A DNA stretch of 6,173 nt from Euryarchaeota archaeon UBA259 (GCA_002506275.1 DAXG01000006.1:1-6173); one strand, 5' to 3'. Numbered from the stretch's first letter, positions 1 through 6,149 are shown. Made by a program: numbers and translations. Notes: generated from the letters alone by a model not told the origin.

Positions 1-13
1 CATGAATCAAAAC

Positions 14-280
14 TCATTGTTGAGGATGGATAACTGGTTGCTGAATTGATGGTTGTTGCATCATCGTTTGAGGCTGAACTAACTGGGTAGGTTGTACTTG
101 AATCATCTCTTTTCCGATGGCCTGCGCTGGAGCGACATCGTGTGATGGAGGTGCAGGGATCCATTCAGAACCGTTCCAAATCCATTTTCCATCAGGGCTC
201 ATTGTCGGCAAAAGTGACTCGCTGCATAGAACATGCGGAGTTCCAAATTCGAGATTAAATCGAATAAAAGCCCATTGCAT
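14..280 (-). CDS. Small Trp-motif protein with Gln/Pro-rich tail, function unknown
   Basis: About 88 residues if translation starts at the ATG whose complement is 278-280. The middle carries a compact Trp-rich motif, SPDGKWIWNGSEWIP, followed by a low-complexity tail rich in Gln and Pro (for example QPTQLVQPQTMMQQPSIQQP). I see no signal peptide or membrane segment. Similar 'DGKWxWxGxxWxP' motifs are, from memory, common at the ends of Marine Group II proteins and resemble the short DUF2510-type motif of bacteria, but no biochemical role is known to me. The start is uncertain. An in-frame TTG at 293-295 would extend it by five residues. A downstream ATG at 200-202 gives a 62-residue protein beginning MSPDGKW and is a good rival, because TATA-like TTTTATT (263-269) lies upstream of it. 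None of the three starts has a clear Shine-Dalgarno. The frame is the same as that of the upstream gene ending at 299, with only TGA between them, so this could also be the severed or read-through C-terminus of that protein. Confidence 0.55.
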   Translation of the reverse strand: MQWAFIRFNLEFGTPHVLCSESLLPTMSPDGKWIWNGSEWIPAPPSHDVAPAQAIGKEMIQVQPTQLVQPQTMMQQPSIQQPVIHPQQ

Positions 281-298
281 ATTTCTATCGGCCAAGCG

Positions 299-1093
299 TC
301 ATTCTGCAGATGCAGAACGCAGGGTTTCTCCACCAATAGATATCCGAGTTACACGGTCTGTCGCAATGTGCCTGTACTCATTTTGTTCTAAATCAAAGAC
401 GGTTTTGAGGTTGTAGTGTGAAGGGTCATACGACATGGCATCACTCACTCGATACGTGTCCCTTTCTTTCCCAGATGGCCCGATCCAAGACCCAATTCTT
501 GCGGCCATGTTTCGAAGTGTTCCATCTCGCTTCTCAAATTGAACGGTGAAATTCGCACTCGAGTGGTGACGAGTCAATTCCAGTATTCTGGACTCGGGGA
601 TGAACGCTCGGCCTGATGTTGAAGGCAGACCTGCTATGTAGGCCCCACGCGGTGGAGGAGGCGGTGGTAGAGACGCTAACTGCTCTTTCGTGAGAATCGA
701 ATGCAGTGTCCTTGGAACAGAAGCGGGATTAAAATCAGTACGGCCCAAAAGCAGTATCATGCTCGCCATCATGTCCGTATGCAAAGGACGAGAACGTGGG
801 TGTATTGAACGAACACACGCATTCTGGTTGTTGAGGTTGATCGGAAGATGTTCCGCATTGAATCTTGACTTCATTCCAAAATCCATACGTGCAGCTTCAA
901 GCGGAAAAATTTCTATCGTCTGGCCATGAATCGTTCGACGAAGTGAAATGTTGCCTGCTTGAGAAACGGGTATCCAATCCGTTGATGTGAGGATGGTTTC
1001 ACACCATTGTAAAGCACGTTGTACGGCATTGAATGTCACATTTTCAACCGGAGTTGAAGTTTTTACAGGTCCGAAAGGCGTTTTGTAAATCAT
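299..1093 (-). CDS. Hypothetical protein with C-terminal SH3-like beta-barrel domain
   Basis: 264 residues from the ATG at 1091-1093. The open frame extends upstream to a TTG at 1196-1198, but that stretch (35 codons) contains the TATA-like box of this gene and has no ribosome site, so the ATG is preferred. Residues about 1-130 are soluble alpha/beta-looking sequence that I do not recognise. A run of six prolines (143-148) forms a linker. Residues about 182-255 match, from memory, the SH3-like barrel domain of many phage and marine viral proteins: FTVQFEKRDGTLRNMAARIG, then a variable loop, then LKTVFDLEQNEYRHIATDRV. No catalytic residues are evident in that domain, which usually suggests a binding or scaffold role. 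No signal peptide or membrane helix is visible. The gene ends with TGA, after which the same frame stays open to position 14. The CDS is well supported by its length and domain pattern. The function is unknown, and a viral or mobile origin is only an inference. Confidence 0.75.
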   Translation of the reverse strand: MIYKTPFGPVKTSTPVENVTFNAVQRALQWCETILTSTDWIPVSQAGNISLRRTIHGQTIEIFPLEAARMDFGMKSRFNAEHLPINLNNQNACVRSIHPRSRPLHTDMMASMILLLGRTDFNPASVPRTLHSILTKEQLASLPPPPPPRGAYIAGLPSTSGRAFIPESRILELTRHHSSANFTVQFEKRDGTLRNMAARIGSWIGPSGKERDTYRVSDAMSYDPSHYNLKTVFDLEQNEYRHIATDRVTRISIGGETLRSASAE

Positions 1094-1116
1094 GAGAGAA
1101 CCAAGAATTCCACACC

Positions 1117-1124
1117 TAATAAAA
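1117..1124 (-). promoter_or_regulatory. TATA-like box for the leftward gene pair
   Basis: On the minus strand this reads TTTTATTA. Its centre is about 27 nt upstream of the ATG at 1091-1093, the spacing expected between an archaeal TATA box and the transcription start. No Shine-Dalgarno precedes that ATG, so a leaderless transcript beginning at or very near the start codon is likely. This also argues against the longer TTG-initiated reading. Confidence 0.5.
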
Positions 1125-1241
1125 GAATTAGGAAAAAGGCGGGCATTGAATTGGAAAAAGGTAAACCTCCAGTTTTCTGTTCGCTTGTTCAATACCAAAG
1201 CGCAGCAGGTGGGAAATCCTCTGAACGAAAGGGGCTTCTTG

Positions 1242-1266
1242 TTTTAAGTTGTGACAAGTATTTTTA
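1242..1266 (+). promoter_or_regulatory. Candidate TATA region for the surface-protein gene
   Basis: Two AT-rich boxes lie here. TTTTAAG at 1242-1248 would place transcription start near 1270-1273, leaving a short leader that contains the strong ribosome site at 1279-1284. TATTTTTA at 1259-1266 is centred about 27 nt before the ATG at 1290 and would give a leaderless message lacking that site. The strong Shine-Dalgarno favours the first. The region is shared with the divergent leftward promoter in the 196-nt gap between the two genes. Confidence 0.35.
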
Positions 1267-1278
1267 CCGATGAAGAAC

Positions 1279-1284
1279 AGGAGG
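1279..1284 (+). promoter_or_regulatory. Strong Shine-Dalgarno site fixing the start of the surface-protein gene
   Basis: AGGAGG followed by a 5-nt spacer (ACATA) and ATG at 1290. This is a near-ideal anti-16S match. It decides the start against an upstream in-frame GTG at 1251, which would put 13 charged residues before the signal peptide and has no ribosome site. Confidence 0.85.
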
Positions 1285-1289
1285 ACATA

Positions 1290-4200
1290 ATGCGTTTGAT
1301 GACTTTGTGGGTTACAGTATTGTTATTCGGGGTGACTTTACCAACTGCACACATGCTCGCTGATGACAGTCAGCAGGACATTCAATCGAACCTCTTCAAC
1401 GATATTCGTCAATCCGATGCACGCTCATCAACCTACACCGTCAGTCCGTCAAACGGTTGGACCAGTGGAGGCGAAGAAATCATGCTGACTGGAAGTGGCT
1501 TTTCAGACCTCGCCTTTACCAACATTACTGATGACGGTCTCAACCATCAATGGGTGAAGTCGACCATGGACTATACCGACGAAGCAGGTCGATACAACTC
1601 GATTGTCATGGATTCCAACGGCCATCTTCATGCCGTCCATATCAGCGGTGAAAATTACCAGATTAGGCACAGCGTCAATGAGGGTGCTGGATGGAATGCA
1701 ATGAGCATTAACGACTGTGAGGGTACATACTGTTGGGACGTTCACATGGTCATTGACGACAACGATGAACTCCACGTTGCGTACACGACGGACTCAACCT
1801 GGTCTGAAACGCTTGTTTACATGCATTACAACGGAACGGATTGGACCGACGAAACGGTCTCTTCGAACGCAAATTTCGGACCGATTGGTATCGCTGTTGA
1901 CTCGAACAACCATCCACACCTTTCCTATGCTGCCGAGGGAGAATTTTGCGGCGACGGACTTCGTGTTGCCTCGTATGATGGGTCCAATTGGTCTTACAAC
2001 AACGTTGACCAGGGGGACAACCGTGGATGTGATTCAGCTCTCGTTATCGATGAAAATGACAATATCTACGTCGCCTACCAAAACCGTGACAACTCGAAAT
2101 TGAAAATCGCAACGGACAAAAGCGGTTCATGGGATACATACAATGTAGATTTCGGAACTTCTCCGAGCAATTTGTATCCAGGTTACATGACATCGATGGT
2201 CATGGATCAACAAGGGCAATTTCATATGGCTCACTTCGATGATAAAGAGGACGATTTACGGTATTCAACGGGAGCTCCCAATCAACAATGGACAACCACC
2301 ATCGTTGATTCTACAGGGCATACTGGACGAGACCCTTCAATCGCTTTGGACTCCTCCGGAACCCCTCATATCGTGTATAATTCTTGGTCTGGCTGGGATT
2401 TGAAATACGCGGTATACAATTCTACAACCACTTCTTGGGATAAGAGTTCCATATCAACAACGGGGGATGTAGGCAAAGGAAACTCCCTATTTATCGACCA
2501 AAATGGAGTCATGCACGTTGCCTTCAGCGATGAAACGGACGGGGTCTTGAAGTACGCCACGAAATCAACTGGCTTGAATCAAACCAAAGAAATAACCGTT
2601 CAATTTGGCCATTATGGCTCCGTGACTGGAACGGTTGTCAACGACACGACGATTGTTGTGACAACACCAACGGCTGGTCAAACTGCGGATACAGTCGACA
2701 TCACCCTTTGGGACAAGAACGATGTTAGCCACCCCACAGGTGCTTCATTCACCTTCATCTCTCAAGATGACCTGGACAGCGATGGGGTACTCAATGCGAA
2801 CGATGACTGTCCCAATGTTGCCGGTACCTCCACTCTGGACCGAACCGGCTGTCCTGATGCTGATGGTGATGGAACCAGCGATTCAGCCGATGCCTTCCCT
2901 GCGGATGCCTCTGAATGGGGCGATGCTGATGGTGATGGAACTGGTGACAACGCTGATGCATTCCCAAACGATGCCAATGAAACATTCGACACGGATGGAG
3001 ACGGCGTTGGTGACAACGGAGATGCGTTCCCGAACAACGCCGGTGAAACGCTCGATTCTGACGGCGATGGTGTAGGGGATAACACAGATGCATTCCCGAG
3101 CAATGCTGATGAATCGGTGGATTCAGACGGTGACGGAGTCGGCGACAATGCCGATGCTTTCCCCAACGATGCCAACGAAACATTGGATACCGATGGAGAT
3201 GGAATAGGTGACAACAGCGACCCGAACCCCACACAACACTACGGTGACGACAGCGATGGCGATTCAATTGCCAATATCGATGATGCCTTCCCGAATGACG
3301 CTACGCAATGGTCCGATACCGATGGCGATGGTTTTGGTGACAACGCTACTGGAAACAACCCAGATGCTTTCGTGGACATCTCCACGCAATGGTCGGATAC
3401 CGATGGAGACGGCTATGGAGATAATTGGGGTAATTCGACTTGGAACTCATCGCGCTTTTTCGTCTGGCCAGGTCAGTTTGTTGACGGAGCCCTCATGGCA
3501 GACCATTGTCCCACCGAGTTCGGTAATTCAACAGCCGATGGCTATTTTGGATGTATCGACGTCGATGGAGACGGTGTTGCCGACCTTTACGATGACGAAG
3601 TGGGTGATGGGACCAATGAATCCTCCAACGAATCCTCCAATGAAACGCCACCAAGCGATTCTGACGGCGATGGTGTCGATGACCTTTCTGACCTTTGTCC
3701 TGGCACGGTCGAAGATGGATACGTCGACATTGACGGATGTCTCTTTGACCAGGACGGCGATGGTGTTGACGACCTCAAGGATACCTGCCCCGAGACATCA
3801 TCGGGAGTTTCTGTTAACATCAACGGCTGCGCTGTGGAAAACGACGAGGGCTCGAGTTTCTTTGAATCGCTGAGTTCCGGAAACCAAGGCGCAGTGATGC
3901 AAACGGTCGGTTTTGGAGCAATCATATTGGCGTTGTTCGGTTTCTTACAGACCAACCTTGTTGCAGCTTTTCTCCCTGAATCCGTTCGATGGCTTCGTGT
4001 GTTTCGAAAGGATTCAAAACTCAACAAGGAGGAAATTCGGGAGTTGGAGTACCTCAAATCATTGGTTCAAACTTATTATCAAGATGTAGGAGTTTTGCAT
4101 GATGAGTTGTATCAACTGAAGTCAGAACTCACTGCCCGATACACGAACAGTGAAGTCAAGAAAATTACCCTTGAGAAAATAAACACCCTCATTTTGGACT

Positions 4201-4514
4201 TGCTGAGCATGCAAGCACCTGAATTAAGCCACATCGCACACAACGACGCTTACTTTGGCCTTAGTGGATCACTCAATACCAAAGAACGAACAGAATATTT
4301 GTCTCAAGATGCGTTGATGCGTTTCGAGGCGAGTGATGAGTCAGATAAGACCAACGATGCTCTCGCTCAAGTTCTCGGCACTCAGCCTTTGGTCGAAATG
4401 CAAGGTCAAATCAATGAAACAGACGGAATGGAATACCTTGAATATCCGGCCGGTAGTGGAAGGTGGTTTTACCGGAAGCATTCCGTTGACGACTGGACAA
4501 ATTGGGCGCAATAA
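1290..4514 (+). CDS. Giant secreted membrane-anchored beta-propeller/TSP3 repeat protein
   Basis: 1074 residues. Residues 1-24 form a signal peptide (RLMTLWVTVLLFGV core). Residues 47-72 (YTVSPSNGWTSGGEEIMLTG) are the first strands of a TIG/IPT domain, and its remaining strands appear at 434-490 (KEITVQFG, NDTTIVVTTPTAG, GASFTF). Between them, residues 85-426 form seven repeats of 48-52 residues with the signature S[IL]xxDxxGxxHxxY and a closing Trp strand, i.e. a beta-propeller. Residues about 494-849 hold about 13 DxDGDGxxD thrombospondin type 3 calcium-binding repeats. The outer ones carry CP...GC cysteine pairs likely to be disulfides. A single membrane helix spans about 873-895 and is followed by basic residues (RWLRVFRK), which places the C-terminus in the cytoplasm. 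Residues about 910-975 look like a coiled coil, and the tail ends in YPAGSGRWFYR and DDWTNW. The likely role is a surface adhesin, ligand binder or sensor with a calcium-stiffened stalk. The ligand cannot be told from sequence. Confidence 0.93.
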   Translation: MRLMTLWVTVLLFGVTLPTAHMLADDSQQDIQSNLFNDIRQSDARSSTYTVSPSNGWTSGGEEIMLTGSGFSDLAFTNITDDGLNHQWVKSTMDYTDEAGRYNSIVMDSNGHLHAVHISGENYQIRHSVNEGAGWNAMSINDCEGTYCWDVHMVIDDNDELHVAYTTDSTWSETLVYMHYNGTDWTDETVSSNANFGPIGIAVDSNNHPHLSYAAEGEFCGDGLRVASYDGSNWSYNNVDQGDNRGCDSALVIDENDNIYVAYQNRDNSKLKIATDKSGSWDTYNVDFGTSPSNLYPGYMTSMVMDQQGQFHMAHFDDKEDDLRYSTGAPNQQWTTTIVDSTGHTGRDPSIALDSSGTPHIVYNSWSGWDLKYAVYNSTTTSWDKSSISTTGDVGKGNSLFIDQNGVMHVAFSDETDGVLKYATKSTGLNQTKEITVQFGHYGSVTGTVVNDTTIVVTTPTAGQTADTVDITLWDKNDVSHPTGASFTFISQDDLDSDGVLNANDDCPNVAGTSTLDRTGCPDADGDGTSDSADAFPADASEWGDADGDGTGDNADAFPNDANETFDTDGDGVGDNGDAFPNNAGETLDSDGDGVGDNTDAFPSNADESVDSDGDGVGDNADAFPNDANETLDTDGDGIGDNSDPNPTQHYGDDSDGDSIANIDDAFPNDATQWSDTDGDGFGDNATGNNPDAFVDISTQWSDTDGDGYGDNWGNSTWNSSRFFVWPGQFVDGALMADHCPTEFGNSTADGYFGCIDVDGDGVADLYDDEVGDGTNESSNESSNETPPSDSDGDGVDDLSDLCPGTVEDGYVDIDGCLFDQDGDGVDDLKDTCPETSSGVSVNINGCAVENDEGSSFFESLSSGNQGAVMQTVGFGAIILALFGFLQTNLVAAFLPESVRWLRVFRKDSKLNKEEIRELEYLKSLVQTYYQDVGVLHDELYQLKSELTARYTNSEVKKITLEKINTLILDLLSMQAPELSHIAHNDAYFGLSGSLNTKERTEYLSQDALMRFEASDESDKTNDALAQVLGTQPLVEMQGQINETDGMEYLEYPAGSGRWFYRKHSVDDWTNWAQ
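2856..3185 (+). repeat. Core array of five 66-bp coding repeats (thrombospondin type 3)
   Basis: Five consecutive units of exactly 66 bp (22 residues) start at 2856, 2922, 2988, 3054 and 3120. Each encodes D-x-DGDG-x-x-D-x-x-DAFP-x-x-A-x-E/S. Units with spacing changes or insertions lie on both sides (about 2769-2855 and 3186-3836). The alternating Asp positions are the calcium ligands of the family. The units are similar in protein but differ widely at third codon positions. These are coding repeats inside the surface-protein gene, not a CRISPR or mobile element. Confidence 0.9.
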
Positions 4515-4562
4515 CGCTCGATTGTTTGATTGAACGACCTATGGAAAACAAGGGCTTCTCGA

Positions 4563-5765
4563 TTACTGAATGTTTTTTCTTAGGTTTTTGAGAACTCGCA
4601 GAGTTGCGCTTTCACCGGCTGAGAGTCCTGATATTCTTCGCATACTTGCGACCTGGTTCCAGGCTTCAAGAAGGCGTCCCTCCATCCATGAATTGAGGAA
4701 CCACGGGTGAATGTACGACGAACGGCACACTGGACGGGTGTTGCCAAGGTCTGCTGCAACCGTATCAATAACAGCCAACATCGTTTTGTTTCGTTCAAAT
4801 TGAGTTGTTGGTACGGCCCAATCACCATCTGTCCAAATTTTGTTGATCGATTCGACATCGGGAAATTTCCGAAGCCAATGTTTCATGTCTTTGGCTTTCT
4901 GGGGTTGGGCGAGAAATGCCAATCGCTCAGCACAACGGTAGGTTGCTCCCCATGTTCGGAAATTCTTGGCCGTGAAACCTTCACCACTGCTCGCACGGAT
5001 GTACTGATTGATGTGTTCAGCTTTCAAATCAACTTCATTCCCCGCCTCGGAGATGTACATGAACAAGTCTGCATTCTTTACGCCTAAACGGTTGGTGCGC
5101 AAGATAAGGTCCACAAGATGGTCATCTTCAATGGTAATCTCCCAGTTTTTGTCGGATTTTCCAGTGAACGTAAACACTGCATCATGTCGTCCTTCAGCAT
5201 CGTCACCCCTGATGTGTTTGACATGCATTGATTTGAGTGTCGTCAATCCATAGGAGTTGTTTGCTTTTGCATACTCATCACTCCCCACACGAATGTTATA
5301 CAAGTCGATAAGACGAACGACAAGGGCAGAAACAGTGTGGAGTTGCATCGAACTTTCCTCAAGGTCACGTTCCACTTGCTTGCGCAGCCGAGGCAATTGT
5401 GAGGCGAAATAAACCACATCGTCGTACTTCATTTCTGTTGTGATATCGGTCCATTCAGGGTGGTATCGGTATTGCAAACGCCCTTTTGAGTCGAAGCCAG
5501 TCGCTTGGATATGCCCCCTCGCATTTGGACAAATCCATACTTCGCTCCATGCAGGTGGTAGGCCAAGAGCATTCCATCGCAGAATGAGGTCTTCATCCTC
5601 GACTTGCATTCCGTCAGGTGTTCGATATTGCCATTCAAATATTCCCTCTTTCAAAGAAATGTTTTCACGCGACACACCGCTGAGCGATGGGTCGCTGCGT
5701 ACCAAAGTCGCTCTCCTCAAGGCTTCTGCTGAATCGATGGGCACAGTTCCCCGTCTGTGATACAT
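4563..5765 (-). CDS. DNA topoisomerase IB, poxvirus/bacterial type
   Basis: 400 residues, somewhat longer than the typical short bacterial/poxvirus enzymes. It relaxes supercoils by nicking one strand through a 3'-phosphotyrosine intermediate, without ATP or metal. The N-terminal domain (about 65-105) has the signature LPPAWSEVWICPNARGHIQA and LQYRYHPEW. The catalytic domain shows every active-site position: Arg159 (IRVGSDEYA), Lys203 (FTGKSDKNWE), Arg270 (NFRTWGATY), Asn342 (LGNTR, where vaccinia has His and the bacterial enzymes have Asn) and nucleophile Tyr351 (SSYIHP). The C-terminal tail (EGRLLEAW, GLSAGESATLRVL) also fits the bacterial type. The start ATG at 5763-5765 has no Shine-Dalgarno; a TATACA sequence lies about 23 nt upstream, so a leaderless start is possible. 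It lies 37 nt downstream of a winged-helix regulator on the same strand. The protein appears intact. Identity is very secure; the cellular role (replication, repair or supercoil control) is inference. Confidence 0.96.
   Translation of the reverse strand: MYHRRGTVPIDSAEALRRATLVRSDPSLSGVSRENISLKEGIFEWQYRTPDGMQVEDEDLILRWNALGLPPAWSEVWICPNARGHIQATGFDSKGRLQYRYHPEWTDITTEMKYDDVVYFASQLPRLRKQVERDLEESSMQLHTVSALVVRLIDLYNIRVGSDEYAKANNSYGLTTLKSMHVKHIRGDDAEGRHDAVFTFTGKSDKNWEITIEDDHLVDLILRTNRLGVKNADLFMYISEAGNEVDLKAEHINQYIRASSGEGFTAKNFRTWGATYRCAERLAFLAQPQKAKDMKHWLRKFPDVESINKIWTDGDWAVPTTQFERNKTMLAVIDTVAADLGNTRPVCRSSYIHPWFLNSWMEGRLLEAWNQVASMRRISGLSAGESATLRVLKNLRKNIQ
4573..4589 (+). terminator. T-tract terminator candidate for the surface-protein gene
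   Basis: Two T-runs on the plus strand (T6 at 4573-4578 and T5 at 4585-4589) lie about 60 nt after the surface-protein stop codon. Archaeal transcription commonly ends at such U-rich tracts without a hairpin. The tract lies in the antisense of the last codons of the convergent topoisomerase gene, where it encodes Lys/Asn on the other strand, so it may simply reflect coding sequence. Confidence 0.4.
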
Positions 5766-5782
5766 GAAATGAACTTATGGCC

Positions 5783-5792
5783 CTGTATACAG
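5783..5792. promoter_or_regulatory. Palindrome between regulator and topoisomerase; possible operator/TATA
   Basis: CTGTATACAG is a perfect 10-bp palindrome within the 37-nt gap between the two leftward genes. It contains TATACA about 23 nt before the topoisomerase ATG. On the minus strand it is preceded by A, giving the ACTGT half-site also found in the larger inverted repeat at 6150-6165. It could be a second binding site for the regulator, a promoter element for the topoisomerase, both, or chance. Confidence 0.3.
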
Positions 5793-5802
5793 TGGTTTCA
5801 CT

Positions 5803-6129
5803 TTAAGCAAATTGAATCTCTTGTTCGTCAATCCAGTCGTACATGGATTGGATGCTGGGTGCGAGTAACTTTGCATTCGGAGTGAGCGAGTACTTTACCG
5901 TGATTGGCACAGTCGAATGGACCGTACGGTCAACGAGGCCGTTTTCCTCGAGTTCTTTCAAACGCCGAGTCACCGTCGTCGAAGATGAGTTGACTCTTTT
6001 TTTGATGTCTGTGAAGTGCAGGGGCATGTTCTTGTGGTCAAGAACCATCAATATGTGCAAGAGTTTGGATTTATTGAGTAAGTTGAGTAGTTTGTCTACT
6101 TGTGAAAAAACCGGGTCGCATTCAGCCAT
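5803..6129 (-). CDS. HxlR-like winged-helix transcriptional regulator
   Basis: 108 residues, within the usual range for HxlR-family DNA-binding proteins. The start MAECDPVFSQVDKLL matches the short Cys-containing leader of that family (typically CPV...). Then come helix-turn-helix segments HFTDIKKRV (38-46) and SSTTVTRRLKELEENGLV (49-66), and a wing with VPITVKYSLTPNAKLL (74-89), closely following the family pattern 'F..l......s...l...L.eLe..GLV.R......P..v.YsLT..g..L'. A C-terminal helix (91-104) probably dimerises. The ATG at 6127-6129 is preferred because GGAG lies 9 nt upstream. An in-frame ATG at 6136-6138 and a TTG at 6157-6159 are alternatives, but the TTG lies inside an inverted repeat that looks like an operator. 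It probably binds DNA as a dimer. Its position just upstream of the topoisomerase gene suggests co-transcription. The signal it senses, if any, is unknown; only one Cys (Cys4) is present. Confidence 0.85.
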   Translation of the reverse strand: MAECDPVFSQVDKLLNLLNKSKLLHILMVLDHKNMPLHFTDIKKRVNSSSTTVTRRLKELEENGLVDRTVHSTVPITVKYSLTPNAKLLAPSIQSMYDWIDEQEIQFA

Positions 6130-6138
6130 AGTGTTCAT

Positions 6139-6142
6139 CTCC
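6139..6142 (-). promoter_or_regulatory. Shine-Dalgarno candidate deciding the regulator start
   Basis: Minus-strand GGAG lies 9 nt before the ATG at 6127-6129 and directly abuts the ATG at 6136-6138, where it would be too close to function. This favours the 108-residue product. A leaderless start at the outer ATG remains possible. Confidence 0.45.
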
Positions 6143-6149
6143 GATTCAA

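Noticed and set aside
299..301. TGA as a selenocysteine codon
   Set aside because: Residues around it (RSASAE-x-RLADRN) resemble no selenoprotein site, and Marine Group II archaea are not known to me to encode selenocysteine.
1094..1198. TTG-initiated 35-residue N-terminal extension of the SH3-domain protein
   Set aside because: The stretch contains a well-placed TATA-like box, has no ribosome site, and its translation looks non-coding.
1251..1289. Upstream GTG start for the surface protein
   Set aside because: It would place 13 acidic residues before the signal peptide; the ATG at 1290 has a strong Shine-Dalgarno at ideal spacing.
1717..2103. Plus-strand open frame of 128 codons within the propeller in another frame
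   Set aside because: Its composition is Thr/Arg/Met-biased with no domain, while the overlapping frame encodes regular propeller blades.
2762..3267. Long open frames on the minus strand, about 156-158 residues each, opposite the TSP3 repeats
   Set aside because: They are by-products of the 66-bp coding repeat. Their translations are Ser/Pro or His/Arg low-complexity with the same periodicity, have no start signal and match no protein style seen elsewhere.
2769..3836. Regularly spaced repeats as a possible CRISPR array
   Set aside because: The repeats are coding, in frame, without unique spacers, and encode calcium-binding DxDGDG units.
3587..4057. Minus-strand open frame of 156 codons opposite the end of the TSP3 region and the membrane helix
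   Set aside because: It lies antisense to clearly coding sequence, with Ser/Pro-biased composition and no ribosome site.
1233..4557. Shared 8-mer GGGCTTCT in the gaps before (about 1233) and after (about 4550) the surface-protein gene
   Set aside because: It is too short and its flanks do not extend into a convincing direct or inverted repeat, so it gives no support for a mobile-element boundary.
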